From Fimbriimonadaceae bacterium (lineage in GTDB: Bacteria > Armatimonadota > Fimbriimonadia > Fimbriimonadales > Fimbriimonadaceae): 13,971 bases of DNA. Positions 6,394-13,700 of this stretch are shown here, in pieces. Numbering within the stretch: the stretch's first letter is position 1; every line of letters begins with the position of its first letter. The translations under genes and the position numbers were made by a program. The stretch spans positions 1 to 13,971 of the forward strand of contig CANFJD010000041.1 of the NCBI GenBank assembly GCA_947447315.1, in the 5' to 3' direction. The notes under the pieces were generated by a model. It saw nothing but the letters and a program-made list of their open reading frames with translations. It was not told where the DNA came from and made no database searches.

Positions 6394-7308
6394 TTGCGGC
6401 TGGCCTACTTTGGCACCGGTAGTTTCGCTCTGCCCACCCTGGCCGCCATGAAAGAGCACGTTTCGTTGGTGGTGACTCAGCCCGACCGGCCATCCGGTCG
6501 CGGCATGAAAATGCAGGCGAACGAAGTGAAAAAACTCGCAACCGAGCTGGGGATTCCGGTAGTGACTCCCGAAAAAGCCCGGGCCGCCGAGTTTGTCGAG
6601 TCCATCGCCGCCGAAGCCTTCGATGCCTTACTTGTCGCAAGTTACGGACAAATTTTGTCGGAAAAGTTGCTGCAATCCGCCAAGCGGGGCGGCATTAATC
6701 TGCACGGCTCCATTCTTCCCGCGGGTCGCGGAGCGGCGCCAATTCAACGCTCGGTGATGGCGGGAGATCCCGAAACCGGGGTGACGCTGATGCAGATGGA
6801 TCGCGGCATGGATACCGGCGACATCATCCACATCGAGCGGACTCCGATCGGAGAGAACGAGACATACGGCGAATTGCAGGACCGACTCGCTCTCATCGCG
6901 GCGGCATTGGCGACAAATTGGATGCCGCGTATTGTGGCGGGCAACTACTCGCGAATTCCTCAACCGGAAGCCGGCGTAACCATCGCCCCGAAAATCGCGG
7001 CGGAGGAGACAGCTTTGTCGACCAATGGCGATGCGACGACGGAGTACAACCGGTTTCGCGGCCTCTTCCCTAGCTATCGGCCCTTCTTACCGATGACGGT
7101 AGGTCGACTGCGGCTGATCGAGGTGCGAAAGTCGGGGCCGGTGGATGCCGATCCCGGCACGATCATTTCATTGAAACCGCTCACGATTGCTTTCCGAGAA
7201 GGATCGCTCCAACTCCTTTCGGTTCAACCGGAAGGTAAAAAAATGATGTCTGGTTCCGACTTCGCCAACGGGGCACGTTTGCGCCCCGGAATGCGTTTTG
7301 ACCAGTAA
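6394..7308 (+). CDS. fmt: Methionyl-tRNA formyltransferase
   Basis: Fmt uses 10-formyl-tetrahydrofolate to formylate Met-tRNAfMet before translation initiation. With a TTG start at 6394, 2 nt after the def stop, the product is 304 residues and begins MRLAYFGTG, matching the family's N-terminus. An upstream ATG at 6352 lies inside def and would add an arginine-rich segment that is a shadow of def, so I rejected it. The formyl-transfer domain contains PDRPSGRGMKM at 30-40, the catalytic INLHGSILPAGRGAAP at 101-116 (N102, H104) and MDTGDI at 139-144 (D140). The C-terminal OB-like tRNA-binding domain spans about 200-300, with APKI and a YNRFRGLFP segment. No catalytic residue is missing. Confidence 0.95.
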   Translation: MRLAYFGTGSFALPTLAAMKEHVSLVVTQPDRPSGRGMKMQANEVKKLATELGIPVVTPEKARAAEFVESIAAEAFDALLVASYGQILSEKLLQSAKRGGINLHGSILPAGRGAAPIQRSVMAGDPETGVTLMQMDRGMDTGDIIHIERTPIGENETYGELQDRLALIAAALATNWMPRIVAGNYSRIPQPEAGVTIAPKIAAEETALSTNGDATTEYNRFRGLFPSYRPFLPMTVGRLRLIEVRKSGPVDADPGTIISLKPLTIAFREGSLQLLSVQPEGKKMMSGSDFANGARLRPGMRFDQ

Positions 7309-7315
7309 ATAGACC

Positions 7316-8602
7316 ATGGCCAAATCTATCACGCCCAAAATCGCCCGCAAGCTCGTCACCAGATCCATCATTCTGATGATCACGCTGGCGGTGCTGTTCT
7401 ACGGTTACCACTGGGCTCAGCAGCAGAAAGGAGACTTTGACTTTGCCCCGGCCAATACCGACGGAATGGTCGCGGCCATTCGTTTAGAAGATGAAGGCAG
7501 TCGCGCGGTGGCGTTTTCTGCCGATGGCAAGTTGACCGAAAATCCGGGCTACGAGCCGGGCACCACCGACCGAGATTTGGTTTGGCAGCCCGACGGTAAC
7601 CGCGTGTTCTTTGTTTCGGACCGCGCTAAGGTCGCTGGATCAGCCGTCAAGGCATTTAACATTTTTCGCTGGAATCCCACCACCGGCGATATGCCATCGC
7701 AACGAACCGAGGGAACGCGGGGCCGTAGCAACCCCAGCTTTAGCGATGAAGAAGCCGACGGCAACAATGCCAGCGCCCTCATCGTTTCGGGCGGCTTTGT
7801 GCTGGAGTTCACGCCGAAAGACAAAACCACGCGCCAGGTTTTGCCCCCGGTCAGCAACGAAGTAGCCGCGGGGAAAGAAGAGGAAGGCGACGGTTCCGTC
7901 AGTCAGTTCAGCCAGGCGTACGAGAACCTCGGCACCAGCTTCCGCATTGCCAAGTGGGTGAAGGGCAAGCACTACATCGCAGCGGTGATGCGGTCAGATA
8001 CCGGCGAAGTATTAGTGATTCAGGACCTGGAACCGGGGGAGAAGGGCCTCAAGCCGCCGCAGCCGATTGTGGCCGGTGAGCGCGTGGAGCTCGCGATTAG
8101 CCCTAAGGACGGGAAAGTGGTGTACAGCGTGCTCAACTTCCGCTGGCCCAACGAGAAGATGATTCCGAAGGAGTTCCGCCAAGGCAACAAGGTCACGGTG
8201 CCGTTCCGGCACTCGATTGGGATTTTTGATCCTGAGAAGCCCGATGAATCGGCTCCGGTGGCGATCAGCGGTTCCGACAAGGTTGCTTTCGGACAGCCAT
8301 CGATTAGCCCAGATTCGAGCGTAATCGCCGTCACGGTCGGCAACTACGCCGATACCGCGCTTCAACCTCAACAGCTAGCAGTAATGCCGCTGCGAGCCGG
8401 TGGCGGCTCGTCGCCCGCTATCCTGGTGCAAGGCGAAGTTTATGAGCCCAGTTGGCATCCCAGCGGAAAGAGCTTGGTCTACGTCAAGCGCGCCAACGGC
8501 AAGCGAACCATCTTCACCATCGGCAATGACGGCAGTAACGAGAAGGCACTCAGCACCGAAGGCGACTTCTCAGCTCCTCGGTTCTCACCCCAGTCGAAAT
8601 AA
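7316..8602 (+). CDS. Membrane-anchored TolB/PD40-type beta-propeller protein
   Basis: A 428-residue protein I cannot assign to a named family. An uncleaved signal-anchor is likely: a basic N-terminus (MAKSITPKIARKLVTR) precedes one membrane helix (about 17-30, SIILMITLAVLFYGY). The remainder would be outside the cytoplasm. At least four PD40/WD40-like blades are visible by their W/S-PDG pattern: LVWQPDGNRVFFVSD near 85, LAISPKDGKVVYS near 260, PSISPDSSVIAVTVG near 330, and PSWHPSGKSLVYVKR followed by TIGNDGSNEKAL near 380-410. This resembles TolB or the propeller part of dipeptidyl peptidases, but no peptidase domain is present. The start is 7 nt after the fmt stop, so it is the third gene of the def-fmt operon. 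It ends 4 bp from the convergent ABC transporter gene. Confidence 0.75.
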   Translation: MAKSITPKIARKLVTRSIILMITLAVLFYGYHWAQQQKGDFDFAPANTDGMVAAIRLEDEGSRAVAFSADGKLTENPGYEPGTTDRDLVWQPDGNRVFFVSDRAKVAGSAVKAFNIFRWNPTTGDMPSQRTEGTRGRSNPSFSDEEADGNNASALIVSGGFVLEFTPKDKTTRQVLPPVSNEVAAGKEEEGDGSVSQFSQAYENLGTSFRIAKWVKGKHYIAAVMRSDTGEVLVIQDLEPGEKGLKPPQPIVAGERVELAISPKDGKVVYSVLNFRWPNEKMIPKEFRQGNKVTVPFRHSIGIFDPEKPDESAPVAISGSDKVAFGQPSISPDSSVIAVTVGNYADTALQPQQLAVMPLRAGGGSSPAILVQGEVYEPSWHPSGKSLVYVKRANGKRTIFTIGNDGSNEKALSTEGDFSAPRFSPQSK

Positions 8603-8606
8603 CGAT

Positions 8607-10382
8607 CTAAGCCGGGGTCAAAGCCACGCGGAACTGTTCCCGGTAGAGCCGGGAATAGAGGCCTTCTTGCTGAATGAGTTCGTGGTGATTTCCTTTTTGG
8701 GTCACCACGCCGCGTTCTAGCACCACGATCTGGTCGGCATCCACGATGGTGGAGAGGCGGTGGGCAATGACGAAGCTGGTGCGGCCACGCATGAGGTTAT
8801 CGAGGGCAGCTTGTAACAGGGCTTCGGTCTGACTATCCAGGCTACTGGTGGCTTCGTCCAGAATCAGAATCCGAGGATCGGCCAGGAGGGCGCGGGCGAT
8901 GGCGATGCGCTGCTTTTCTCCCACGCTAAGGGTGATGCCATCCTCCCCGATTTTCGTATCGTAGCCATCGGGCAGTTCCACGATGCGGTCATGGATATTC
9001 GCAGCGCGGGCGGCGGCTTCCACATCGGCGCGGGCAGCATCGGGACGGGCGTAGCGGATGTTTTCGGCTAAGGTCGTGTTGAACAAGATGCTCTCTTGAG
9101 CTACGACGCCGACCTGGGACCGATAAGACTTTAACTGGATATCGCGAAGGTCTTGACCGTCCACGGTGATCCGGCCCTTGGTGGGGTCGTAGTGACGGAG
9201 CAAGAGCGCGGCCATGGTGGTTTTACCGCTGCCACTGAAACCGACCAAGGCGATGGTTTGGCCCGGTAAGACATCGAGCTCAATGCCCTTCAAGACCGGC
9301 TGATTGGGCTCATATTCGAACCAAACGTCCTCGAACTTCACGTGGCCTTCGATCTTCCGCATCGGGAGCGCGCCGGGAAGGTCATCCACCGCGTTGGCCA
9401 CGTTCATCGTACGGAAGATACGGTTAAGGGCCGCCTGCGAACGGGCAATGGGATCGAGTACCACCAGGAATCGGACAATGGGGCCGTACACGTAGCCGGT
9501 GGCGTAAATGAGGAACAGAACCAGGGTTCCCGCTTCCATCTCACCGCGGAGACATTTCTGACCGCCGTACCACAGCAACATTCCGGTGGCGATGCCGCAG
9601 AGGGCGTCGGCAATGGTCCAGAGAGCGCCGCCAAGGACTCCCTGCTGAACATTGAGCCCCATGAGTTCGCGGGTGGTGCCCATAAACATTCGCACTTCGA
9701 ACCGCTCTTGGCCAAAACCCTTCACGGTGTTAATGCCGGTGAGCTTCTCCTGCATTTGGCCATACATGGCGTCGCGCTTCCCGCGGATGTTCTGGGACGT
9801 GGTTTCCAGCCGCGGATAGGTTTTGCGAAAGTTAAAGATGTAAAGCGGGGCGATGGAGAAGGCGATGAGGGCCATCACCCAGTCGATCCGGAACAGAATG
9901 ACAGTAACCAAGGTTAGCTGCATCAGATCGCCCAGCATGGTGGGCAGATTGCCCGTAATGAGTTGGTTGATGGTTCCAGCGTCATTAATGACGTTACTAA
10001 CGAGCTTGCCGGTCTGGTTCTTTTCGAAGTAAGCGAGGGGCAGCGATTGCATGTGCCCCAGCATCTTCTCGCGCATATTCAGCAGAAAGCTCTGCCCGAG
10101 TTTAGAGATCGTGACGCCGAGGGCATAGCCCAAAAACCCTTGGGCCAGGGAGAAGACAACGATGTAGATGAGGTAGCGAACCGTGTCTACCGCCTGTCCC
10201 CGCTGCAATCGATTTACAATGTCGCCCAGAATCATGGGCGGCACGAAGACGAAAATAGATTGCAGCAGAACCAGGAACGAGCTGCCCAACATCAGCTTCC
10301 GGAATGGCCGTAGTTCCGGCCACAGTTGGCGAATGCCGACCGATTGGTAGTCGTTTTGTCCAGAATCGTCAGACTTCGCCAT
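8607..10382 (-). CDS. ABC transporter half-molecule, permease fused to ATPase (MsbA/LmrA type)
   Basis: A 591-residue type I ABC exporter subunit that would act as a dimer in the cytoplasmic membrane, possibly exporting lipids, drugs or peptides; the substrate cannot be read from sequence. The transmembrane domain (about 30-320) has six hydrophobic segments, near 32-54, 67-92, 148-165, 167-186, 252-273 and 284-305. The nucleotide-binding domain (about 345-585) has Walker A GFSGSGKTT at 381-389, Q-loop near Q429, signature LSVGEKQR at 485-492, Walker B ILILDE at 505-510, and H-loop H541 in IAHRLSTI. The signature reads LSVGE rather than LSGGQ, a change also found in active exporters. The gene is alone, divergent from phoU, and almost abuts the propeller-protein gene. 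No peptidase C39 domain is present. Confidence 0.93.
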   Translation of the reverse strand: MAKSDDSGQNDYQSVGIRQLWPELRPFRKLMLGSSFLVLLQSIFVFVPPMILGDIVNRLQRGQAVDTVRYLIYIVVFSLAQGFLGYALGVTISKLGQSFLLNMREKMLGHMQSLPLAYFEKNQTGKLVSNVINDAGTINQLITGNLPTMLGDLMQLTLVTVILFRIDWVMALIAFSIAPLYIFNFRKTYPRLETTSQNIRGKRDAMYGQMQEKLTGINTVKGFGQERFEVRMFMGTTRELMGLNVQQGVLGGALWTIADALCGIATGMLLWYGGQKCLRGEMEAGTLVLFLIYATGYVYGPIVRFLVVLDPIARSQAALNRIFRTMNVANAVDDLPGALPMRKIEGHVKFEDVWFEYEPNQPVLKGIELDVLPGQTIALVGFSGSGKTTMAALLLRHYDPTKGRITVDGQDLRDIQLKSYRSQVGVVAQESILFNTTLAENIRYARPDAARADVEAAARAANIHDRIVELPDGYDTKIGEDGITLSVGEKQRIAIARALLADPRILILDEATSSLDSQTEALLQAALDNLMRGRTSFVIAHRLSTIVDADQIVVLERGVVTQKGNHHELIQQEGLYSRLYREQFRVALTPA

Positions 10383-10395
10383 GCCGAATATGCAG

Positions 10396-10401
10396 ATTCT
10401 A
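10396..10401 (-). promoter_or_regulatory. Putative -10 box of the ABC exporter gene
   Basis: TAGAAT on the minus strand ends 13 nt before the ATG at 10382, implying a leader of about 6 nt. No matching -35 is visible. Confidence 0.3.
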
Positions 10402-10446
10402 GATCAAGCCGGGGGCATTCCGCAGGGTTTTTTAACGAAAGGTCGA

Positions 10447-10452
10447 TATTGT
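10447..10452 (+). promoter_or_regulatory. Putative -10 box of phoU (leaderless)
   Basis: TATTGT ends 6 nt before the ATG at 10459. AAGGG directly abuts the ATG, too close to serve as a normal ribosome binding site. Confidence 0.35.
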
Positions 10453-10458
10453 TAAGGG

Positions 10459-11121
10459 ATGGACCGCCAAAATAATGACATGGCCGCGAGAATTCACTTT
10501 CAGGAGAAACTGGACGAGATCCGGAACGAAGTCGTTCGGATGGGCACCGACGCGCTGGAAATGGTGCGGATGGCGGTGGAAGCAACCCTGACTAGCGACA
10601 TGCAGCTGTGCGAAACGGTCATCACCGCCGATGATTCCGTCGACTCCCTGGAACGATCGATCTACACCAAAACGGTGATTATCGTGATGCAGGAATCGCC
10701 GGTTGCGAACGACCTCCGGATGCTGGTCGCAACTCTCGGCGTCGTCAGTGAGATCGAAAAAGCCGCCGACGATGCAGTGAAGCTGGCCCGCCGGGCTCGC
10801 AAGCTTCAGCATGCGTTCCCCAGCGAAATGCGGCGCGCACTAATGGAGCTGGGAGAGATTGCCCGTCGACAATTTTCGTCGGCACTTCGGCTGTATGCCG
10901 ATTACGATCGAGGACTGGCAAATGAGATTATCCACGCCGACGAGATGGTGGATCGTCTTTACAGTAAGGCGCGCGAGGACCTGCTGGGGCTGTTGGAGCA
11001 GAATCGCGACGCTAGCGAAGACTTAGTCCGATCCATTGATGCCTTTCACGCCCTCGAGCACGTGGCCGATCACGCCACCGAAATCGCCCGCCGACTGCGG
11101 CTGGTTAACGACGCTCAGTAA
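10459..11121 (+). CDS. phoU: PhoU family phosphate-signalling protein
   Basis: A 220-residue all-helical cytoplasmic protein. PhoU proteins damp phosphate uptake and PhoR/PhoB signalling by contacting the Pst transporter and the sensor kinase. Two three-helix repeats are visible. Each ends in the metal-binding type E-x-x-x-D motif: SEIEKAADDAVKLARRA near 97-113, and ALEHVADHATEIARRLR near 200-216. QESPVANDLRMLVA near 78-91 matches the conserved Q-P-V-A-x-D-L-R segment. An alternative start at the ATG at 10480 (MAARIHFQEK) would also fit the family and shorten it by 7 residues. No pst or phoBR genes are near, so it is an orphan copy, as is common for PhoU-like regulators of other transporters. 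Its 3' end overlaps the convergent CorC-like gene by 17 bp. Confidence 0.93.
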   Translation: MDRQNNDMAARIHFQEKLDEIRNEVVRMGTDALEMVRMAVEATLTSDMQLCETVITADDSVDSLERSIYTKTVIIVMQESPVANDLRMLVATLGVVSEIEKAADDAVKLARRARKLQHAFPSEMRRALMELGEIARRQFSSALRLYADYDRGLANEIIHADEMVDRLYSKAREDLLGLLEQNRDASEDLVRSIDAFHALEHVADHATEIARRLRLVNDAQ

Positions 11122-12442
11122 TTTCGGATTCCGAGATAAGAGCGGTCAATTCGGGGCTGAGTTGAATACCTACCCTCGTAATGCGACGTCGCGCCATGTT
11201 CTCGACTCGCATCCGTCCGATCGGAGTCTCGACCGAATCGCCGAGTTTGGGGATTGCACCGAGCGAATCAACCACGATGGTGGCCAGGGATTCTCGGCTC
11301 GGCGCGTCTTCTTCGATATCCAGCTTGGACAAGAGTTCATCATAACGGAGGTCGGCTTTCGCCGAGACGCGACCTCCGGGGAAGATGCGGACCGGAGGGC
11401 GCTCTCCCTCCAAGCTATCTTCTAGCTCACCAAAAACTTCTTCCACCACGTCTTCCAGCGTCACCAAACCACTGGTGCCGCCGTACTCGTCGACCACGAT
11501 GAGCATCTGAGATTTTTCCGTGCGCATCGTTTCCACCATGCGTTCCAACGTGAGACTTTCCGGGACGCGAACGGGCTTACGGGCTAACGTTTCGAGAGAG
11601 AAGTTCGGGTCATCCAGACTGCGAACGATGTCGTAAAGGTAGATAACGCCGATAAGATCATCAATATCGCCGCGGCAAACCGGCATCCGGTTAAACGGCA
11701 TCGATTTCAACTTCTGAAGCAGTTCGTCGCGGGTGAGGCGGGAATCCAGCCATTTCATATCCAACCGGTGGATCATGATGTCGCGGGCCGAAAGCACATC
11801 GAGGCGTAGCGCGCGGGAGACCATCTGGGCATGGGTTTTTTCCAACACGCCGGCCGACCCACCACTGCGGATCATCATCAGCAATTCGTCTTTGTTGACC
11901 GAGTCCTCGGTTGAGTTTTGGGCGATGCGCATCGGCTTCAAGACCAGCCCCGCGCTACGCTGCGCCAACCATACAACCGGGGTGAGCACGGTAACCGTAA
12001 ATTTCAGCGGACGAATGGTGGCGGCGGCGATAATCTCGGCACGCTGAAGCGAAATGTACTTGGGCACCAGTTCGCCAAACACCACGGTGAAGTAGGTGAT
12101 CAGGACGAGACTTCCAAACCCGACAAACTGCCGGCCCACCGGAGGAAGCGTTCCGCCCGACACGCTCTGAATGCCGCCCAGAATCGCTTCCGACAAAAAC
12201 GGCTCCGCGACCAACCCCACCGCGATGCTGATCATCGTGATCGCGATTTGCACGCCCGCGAGATACGGGCCCATGTTGTCGAGGGCACTCAAGAGGAGTT
12301 CGGCCCGACGGTCGCCCTTTTTAGCACGCGACTCCACGGCGCTCCGGCGACAGGAGATCAATGAGTAATCGGCCGCGACAAAAAATGCGTTCAGTGCGAT
12401 GAGACCGAGCGACGCAAAAAGGAGGCCAATCTGACTACCCAT
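11105..12442 (-). CDS. CNNM-domain (DUF21) / CBS / CorC_HlyC membrane protein
   Basis: A 445-residue member of the CorC/HlyC, CNNM-related family, implicated in Mg2+/Co2+ efflux and formerly called hemolysin-like. The N-terminal DUF21 domain (about 1-175) has membrane segments, including LNAFFVAADYSLISCRRS near 17-34, PYLAGVQIAITMISIAVGL near 55-73, and VLITYFTVVFGELVPK near 112-127. Two CBS domains (about 200-325) include DLIGVIYLYDI and MLIVVDEYGGTSGLVTLEDVVEEVFGE. The C-terminal CorC_HlyC domain (about 340-425) contains LATIVVDSLGAIPKLGD. I chose the ATG at 12442 because AGGTG lies 9 nt upstream; a GTG at 12454 would add four residues. The gene is convergent with phoU and overlaps it. Confidence 0.93.
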   Translation of the reverse strand: MGSQIGLLFASLGLIALNAFFVAADYSLISCRRSAVESRAKKGDRRAELLLSALDNMGPYLAGVQIAITMISIAVGLVAEPFLSEAILGGIQSVSGGTLPPVGRQFVGFGSLVLITYFTVVFGELVPKYISLQRAEIIAAATIRPLKFTVTVLTPVVWLAQRSAGLVLKPMRIAQNSTEDSVNKDELLMMIRSGGSAGVLEKTHAQMVSRALRLDVLSARDIMIHRLDMKWLDSRLTRDELLQKLKSMPFNRMPVCRGDIDDLIGVIYLYDIVRSLDDPNFSLETLARKPVRVPESLTLERMVETMRTEKSQMLIVVDEYGGTSGLVTLEDVVEEVFGELEDSLEGERPPVRIFPGGRVSAKADLRYDELLSKLDIEEDAPSRESLATIVVDSLGAIPKLGDSVETPIGRMRVENMARRRITRVGIQLSPELTALISESEITERR

Positions 12443-12618
12443 GCGAGAATGCACCTACGCGAGCGACAGAACTTCCCTGGGGTCTACCGTTAGGCACGGA
12501 CTCGCAATAACGCCAACTGCATTTATCACTCATCATGCCTCAACATTCGTAACGAAAGGCATTATATGGGATATCCGCCGAGAACGGTAAGGATAGGTGG
12601 CAAATTTCGGAAGACAAT
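12443..12618. other. Intergenic region between CorC-like and NTF2-like genes
   Basis: This 176-bp stretch has no convincing gene. It holds the AGGTG ribosome binding site for the CorC-like gene, a small palindrome TTCGTAACGAA (12546-12556), and A/T-rich TTATAT near 12561-12566. I see no clear terminator for the gene ending at 12619 and no well-spaced promoter. Confidence 0.5.
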
Positions 12619-13056
12619 TTACTGCGGAAGGGCAGGAAAGACCTCTCGACTAATTGCCGAAACGTCCACTTTCCACTCTCCGTTTTCCTTTACGAGCGGA
12701 AGATCGTACTTCTCTTCATAGGAGCCGCTACCGCGTAGGTTTCGAACCATCTGAAGGGAAACACTGGCAGTCTTATCGTCTGCCTCTTTGCTGGAGGCAA
12801 TGCGCCACATAAAGAGGTAATGCTTGCCCGCTTCGTTTACGGCAAAATCCCACTTCTTTCGGACTTCTTCCTTATCCTGTCCATTCAAGTAGGTCATGTC
12901 CGTGAGCGTATTCACGTCGTGCTTCGCCAGCGCGGTCATAAACTTCGCGGCGACCGTGGTAATGCTCTGGCGTCCCATCAGAATGACGGCACCAATCATG
13001 ATGATGGCCACCAAGGCCCCTACCAGTACGATATTGACCCGACCTGCTCTTCTCAT
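12619..13056 (-). CDS. Membrane-anchored NTF2-like (DUF4878-like) small protein
   Basis: A 145-residue hypothetical protein. A basic start (MRRAGR) precedes one membrane helix (about 8-27, VNIVLVGALVAIIMIGAVIL), leaving about 115 residues outside the cytoplasm. The soluble part follows the pattern of DUF4878/NTF2-like domains: a helix AAKFMTALAKHDVNTLTDMT near 36-55, then strands ending in LPLVKENGEWKVDVSAI, where 'K-NGEWKV' is typical of the final strands. The exact family is inferred from this pattern only. The gene downstream of 13138-13569 on the same strand has the same architecture, so the two may be diverged paralogs. A TAATTT box 6 nt upstream of the ATG, and no Shine-Dalgarno sequence, suggest a leaderless mRNA. 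Confidence 0.75.
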   Translation of the reverse strand: MRRAGRVNIVLVGALVAIIMIGAVILMGRQSITTVAAKFMTALAKHDVNTLTDMTYLNGQDKEEVRKKWDFAVNEAGKHYLFMWRIASSKEADDKTASVSLQMVRNLRGSGSYEEKYDLPLVKENGEWKVDVSAISREVFPALPQ

Positions 13057-13062
13057 GCGTCA

Positions 13063-13068
13063 AAATTA
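13063..13068 (-). promoter_or_regulatory. Putative -10 box of the 145-residue NTF2-like gene (leaderless)
   Basis: TAATTT on the minus strand ends 6 nt before the ATG at 13056. No purine-rich ribosome binding site lies between, and no -35 match is seen. Confidence 0.4.
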
Positions 13069-13137
13069 AACCCCATGCACCGGTGTATGGTTCCCGCCAC
13101 CCGGTTTTGGCGGCTGACACCGTCGCCAGTGGAATGG

Positions 13138-13569
13138 TTAGAAAGCGTTGACGCTGCGGGTGTAGTCCATAATCGCGGAGAATGTCGCGCTGCAGTTCAC
13201 CCGCCAAGTGTGGGTTTTGGCATCTTGATCCACTATAAAAACCACCGGCTGGGTGGCCGCGTATCGGTTCTGATAAACGACCAAAACCTTAGCCCGGTTA
13301 CTGCCCGGTTGAACAGCAATAACCCGCGGCTGAACGGTCATCATATTTTGGTAGACGAACGCGCCTAGTTCCAACAGCTCTGGATTGGTGGGAGATTCCT
13401 CGGCGTAGCGCGACATCTCCGTGGGATTGCGACTGGCTACGGCCTGGTGGAACCGTCGAACGGCACTCTGAGGGCCGTAGTTGCGGAGGGTAAAGAAGAC
13501 GGCTAAGGTAAGAACGCTCAACGTCGTGGCGGCCACAACCGAACCGGCCTTGATTGTTCCTGCTTCCAT
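13138..13569 (-). CDS. Membrane-anchored NTF2-like small protein
   Basis: A 143-residue hypothetical protein starting MEAGTIKAG. One membrane helix (about 9-28, SVVAATTLSVLTLAVFFTL) is followed by a soluble domain of about 110 residues. A helix SAVRRFHQAVASRNPTEMSRY near 35-55 resembles the first helix of NTF2-like/DUF4878 domains and matches in position the helix of the 145-residue neighbour. Later strands include RAKVLVVYQNR and PVVFIVDQDAKTHTWRVN. The reading frame is open further upstream to 13641, but I chose the ATG at 13569 because it puts the hydrophobic anchor at the N-terminus and has TATTAT 7 nt upstream; the extension lacks a ribosome binding site. It is divergent from the DUF1501 gene. 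Function unknown. Confidence 0.7.
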   Translation of the reverse strand: MEAGTIKAGSVVAATTLSVLTLAVFFTLRNYGPQSAVRRFHQAVASRNPTEMSRYAEESPTNPELLELGAFVYQNMMTVQPRVIAVQPGSNRAKVLVVYQNRYAATQPVVFIVDQDAKTHTWRVNCSATFSAIMDYTRSVNAF

Positions 13570-13576
13570 CCCGGAA

Positions 13577-13582
13577 ATAATA
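13577..13582 (-). promoter_or_regulatory. Putative -10 box of the 143-residue NTF2-like gene (leaderless)
   Basis: TATTAT on the minus strand ends 7 nt before the ATG at 13569. A TTGACA (13585-13590) lies only 2 nt upstream of it, too close to act as the paired -35. Confidence 0.4.
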
Positions 13583-13657
13583 CTTGTCAACAGCAACCGG
13601 CATGGGGCCGACCCGGATTTTCTCGAAAAAAGTGAACTCAAATTCCGATAGACCCGT

Positions 13658-13663
13658 TATGCT
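13658..13663 (+). promoter_or_regulatory. Putative -10 box of the DUF1501 gene
   Basis: TATGCT lies 37 nt before the chosen ATG at 13701, so this gene would have a leader of about 30 nt, unlike its neighbours. No good -35 is visible. Confidence 0.3.
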
Positions 13664-13700
13664 AGATACGAACGGCGACAAGCTTTCGCGGAACAGGCAA

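Noticed and set aside
9342..9917. 191-residue plus-strand reading frame antisense to the ABC exporter
   Set aside because: The opposite strand encodes a complete ABC exporter with all motifs; the plus-strand product is His/Gly-rich with no recognisable domain and no start signals.
8607..10382. Altered ABC signature LSVGE as a sign of an inactive transporter
   Set aside because: LSVGE is a known variation in exporters, and Walker A, Walker B, the catalytic Glu and the H-loop His are all intact.
13585..13590. TTGACA as a -35 box upstream of the 143-residue gene
   Set aside because: It is only 2 nt from the TATTAT box, and no -10-like hexamer lies about 17 nt downstream of it.
13570..13641. 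N-terminal extension of the 143-residue protein
   Set aside because: It would bury the membrane anchor behind 24 polar residues, has no ribosome binding site, and covers the TATTAT promoter-like box.
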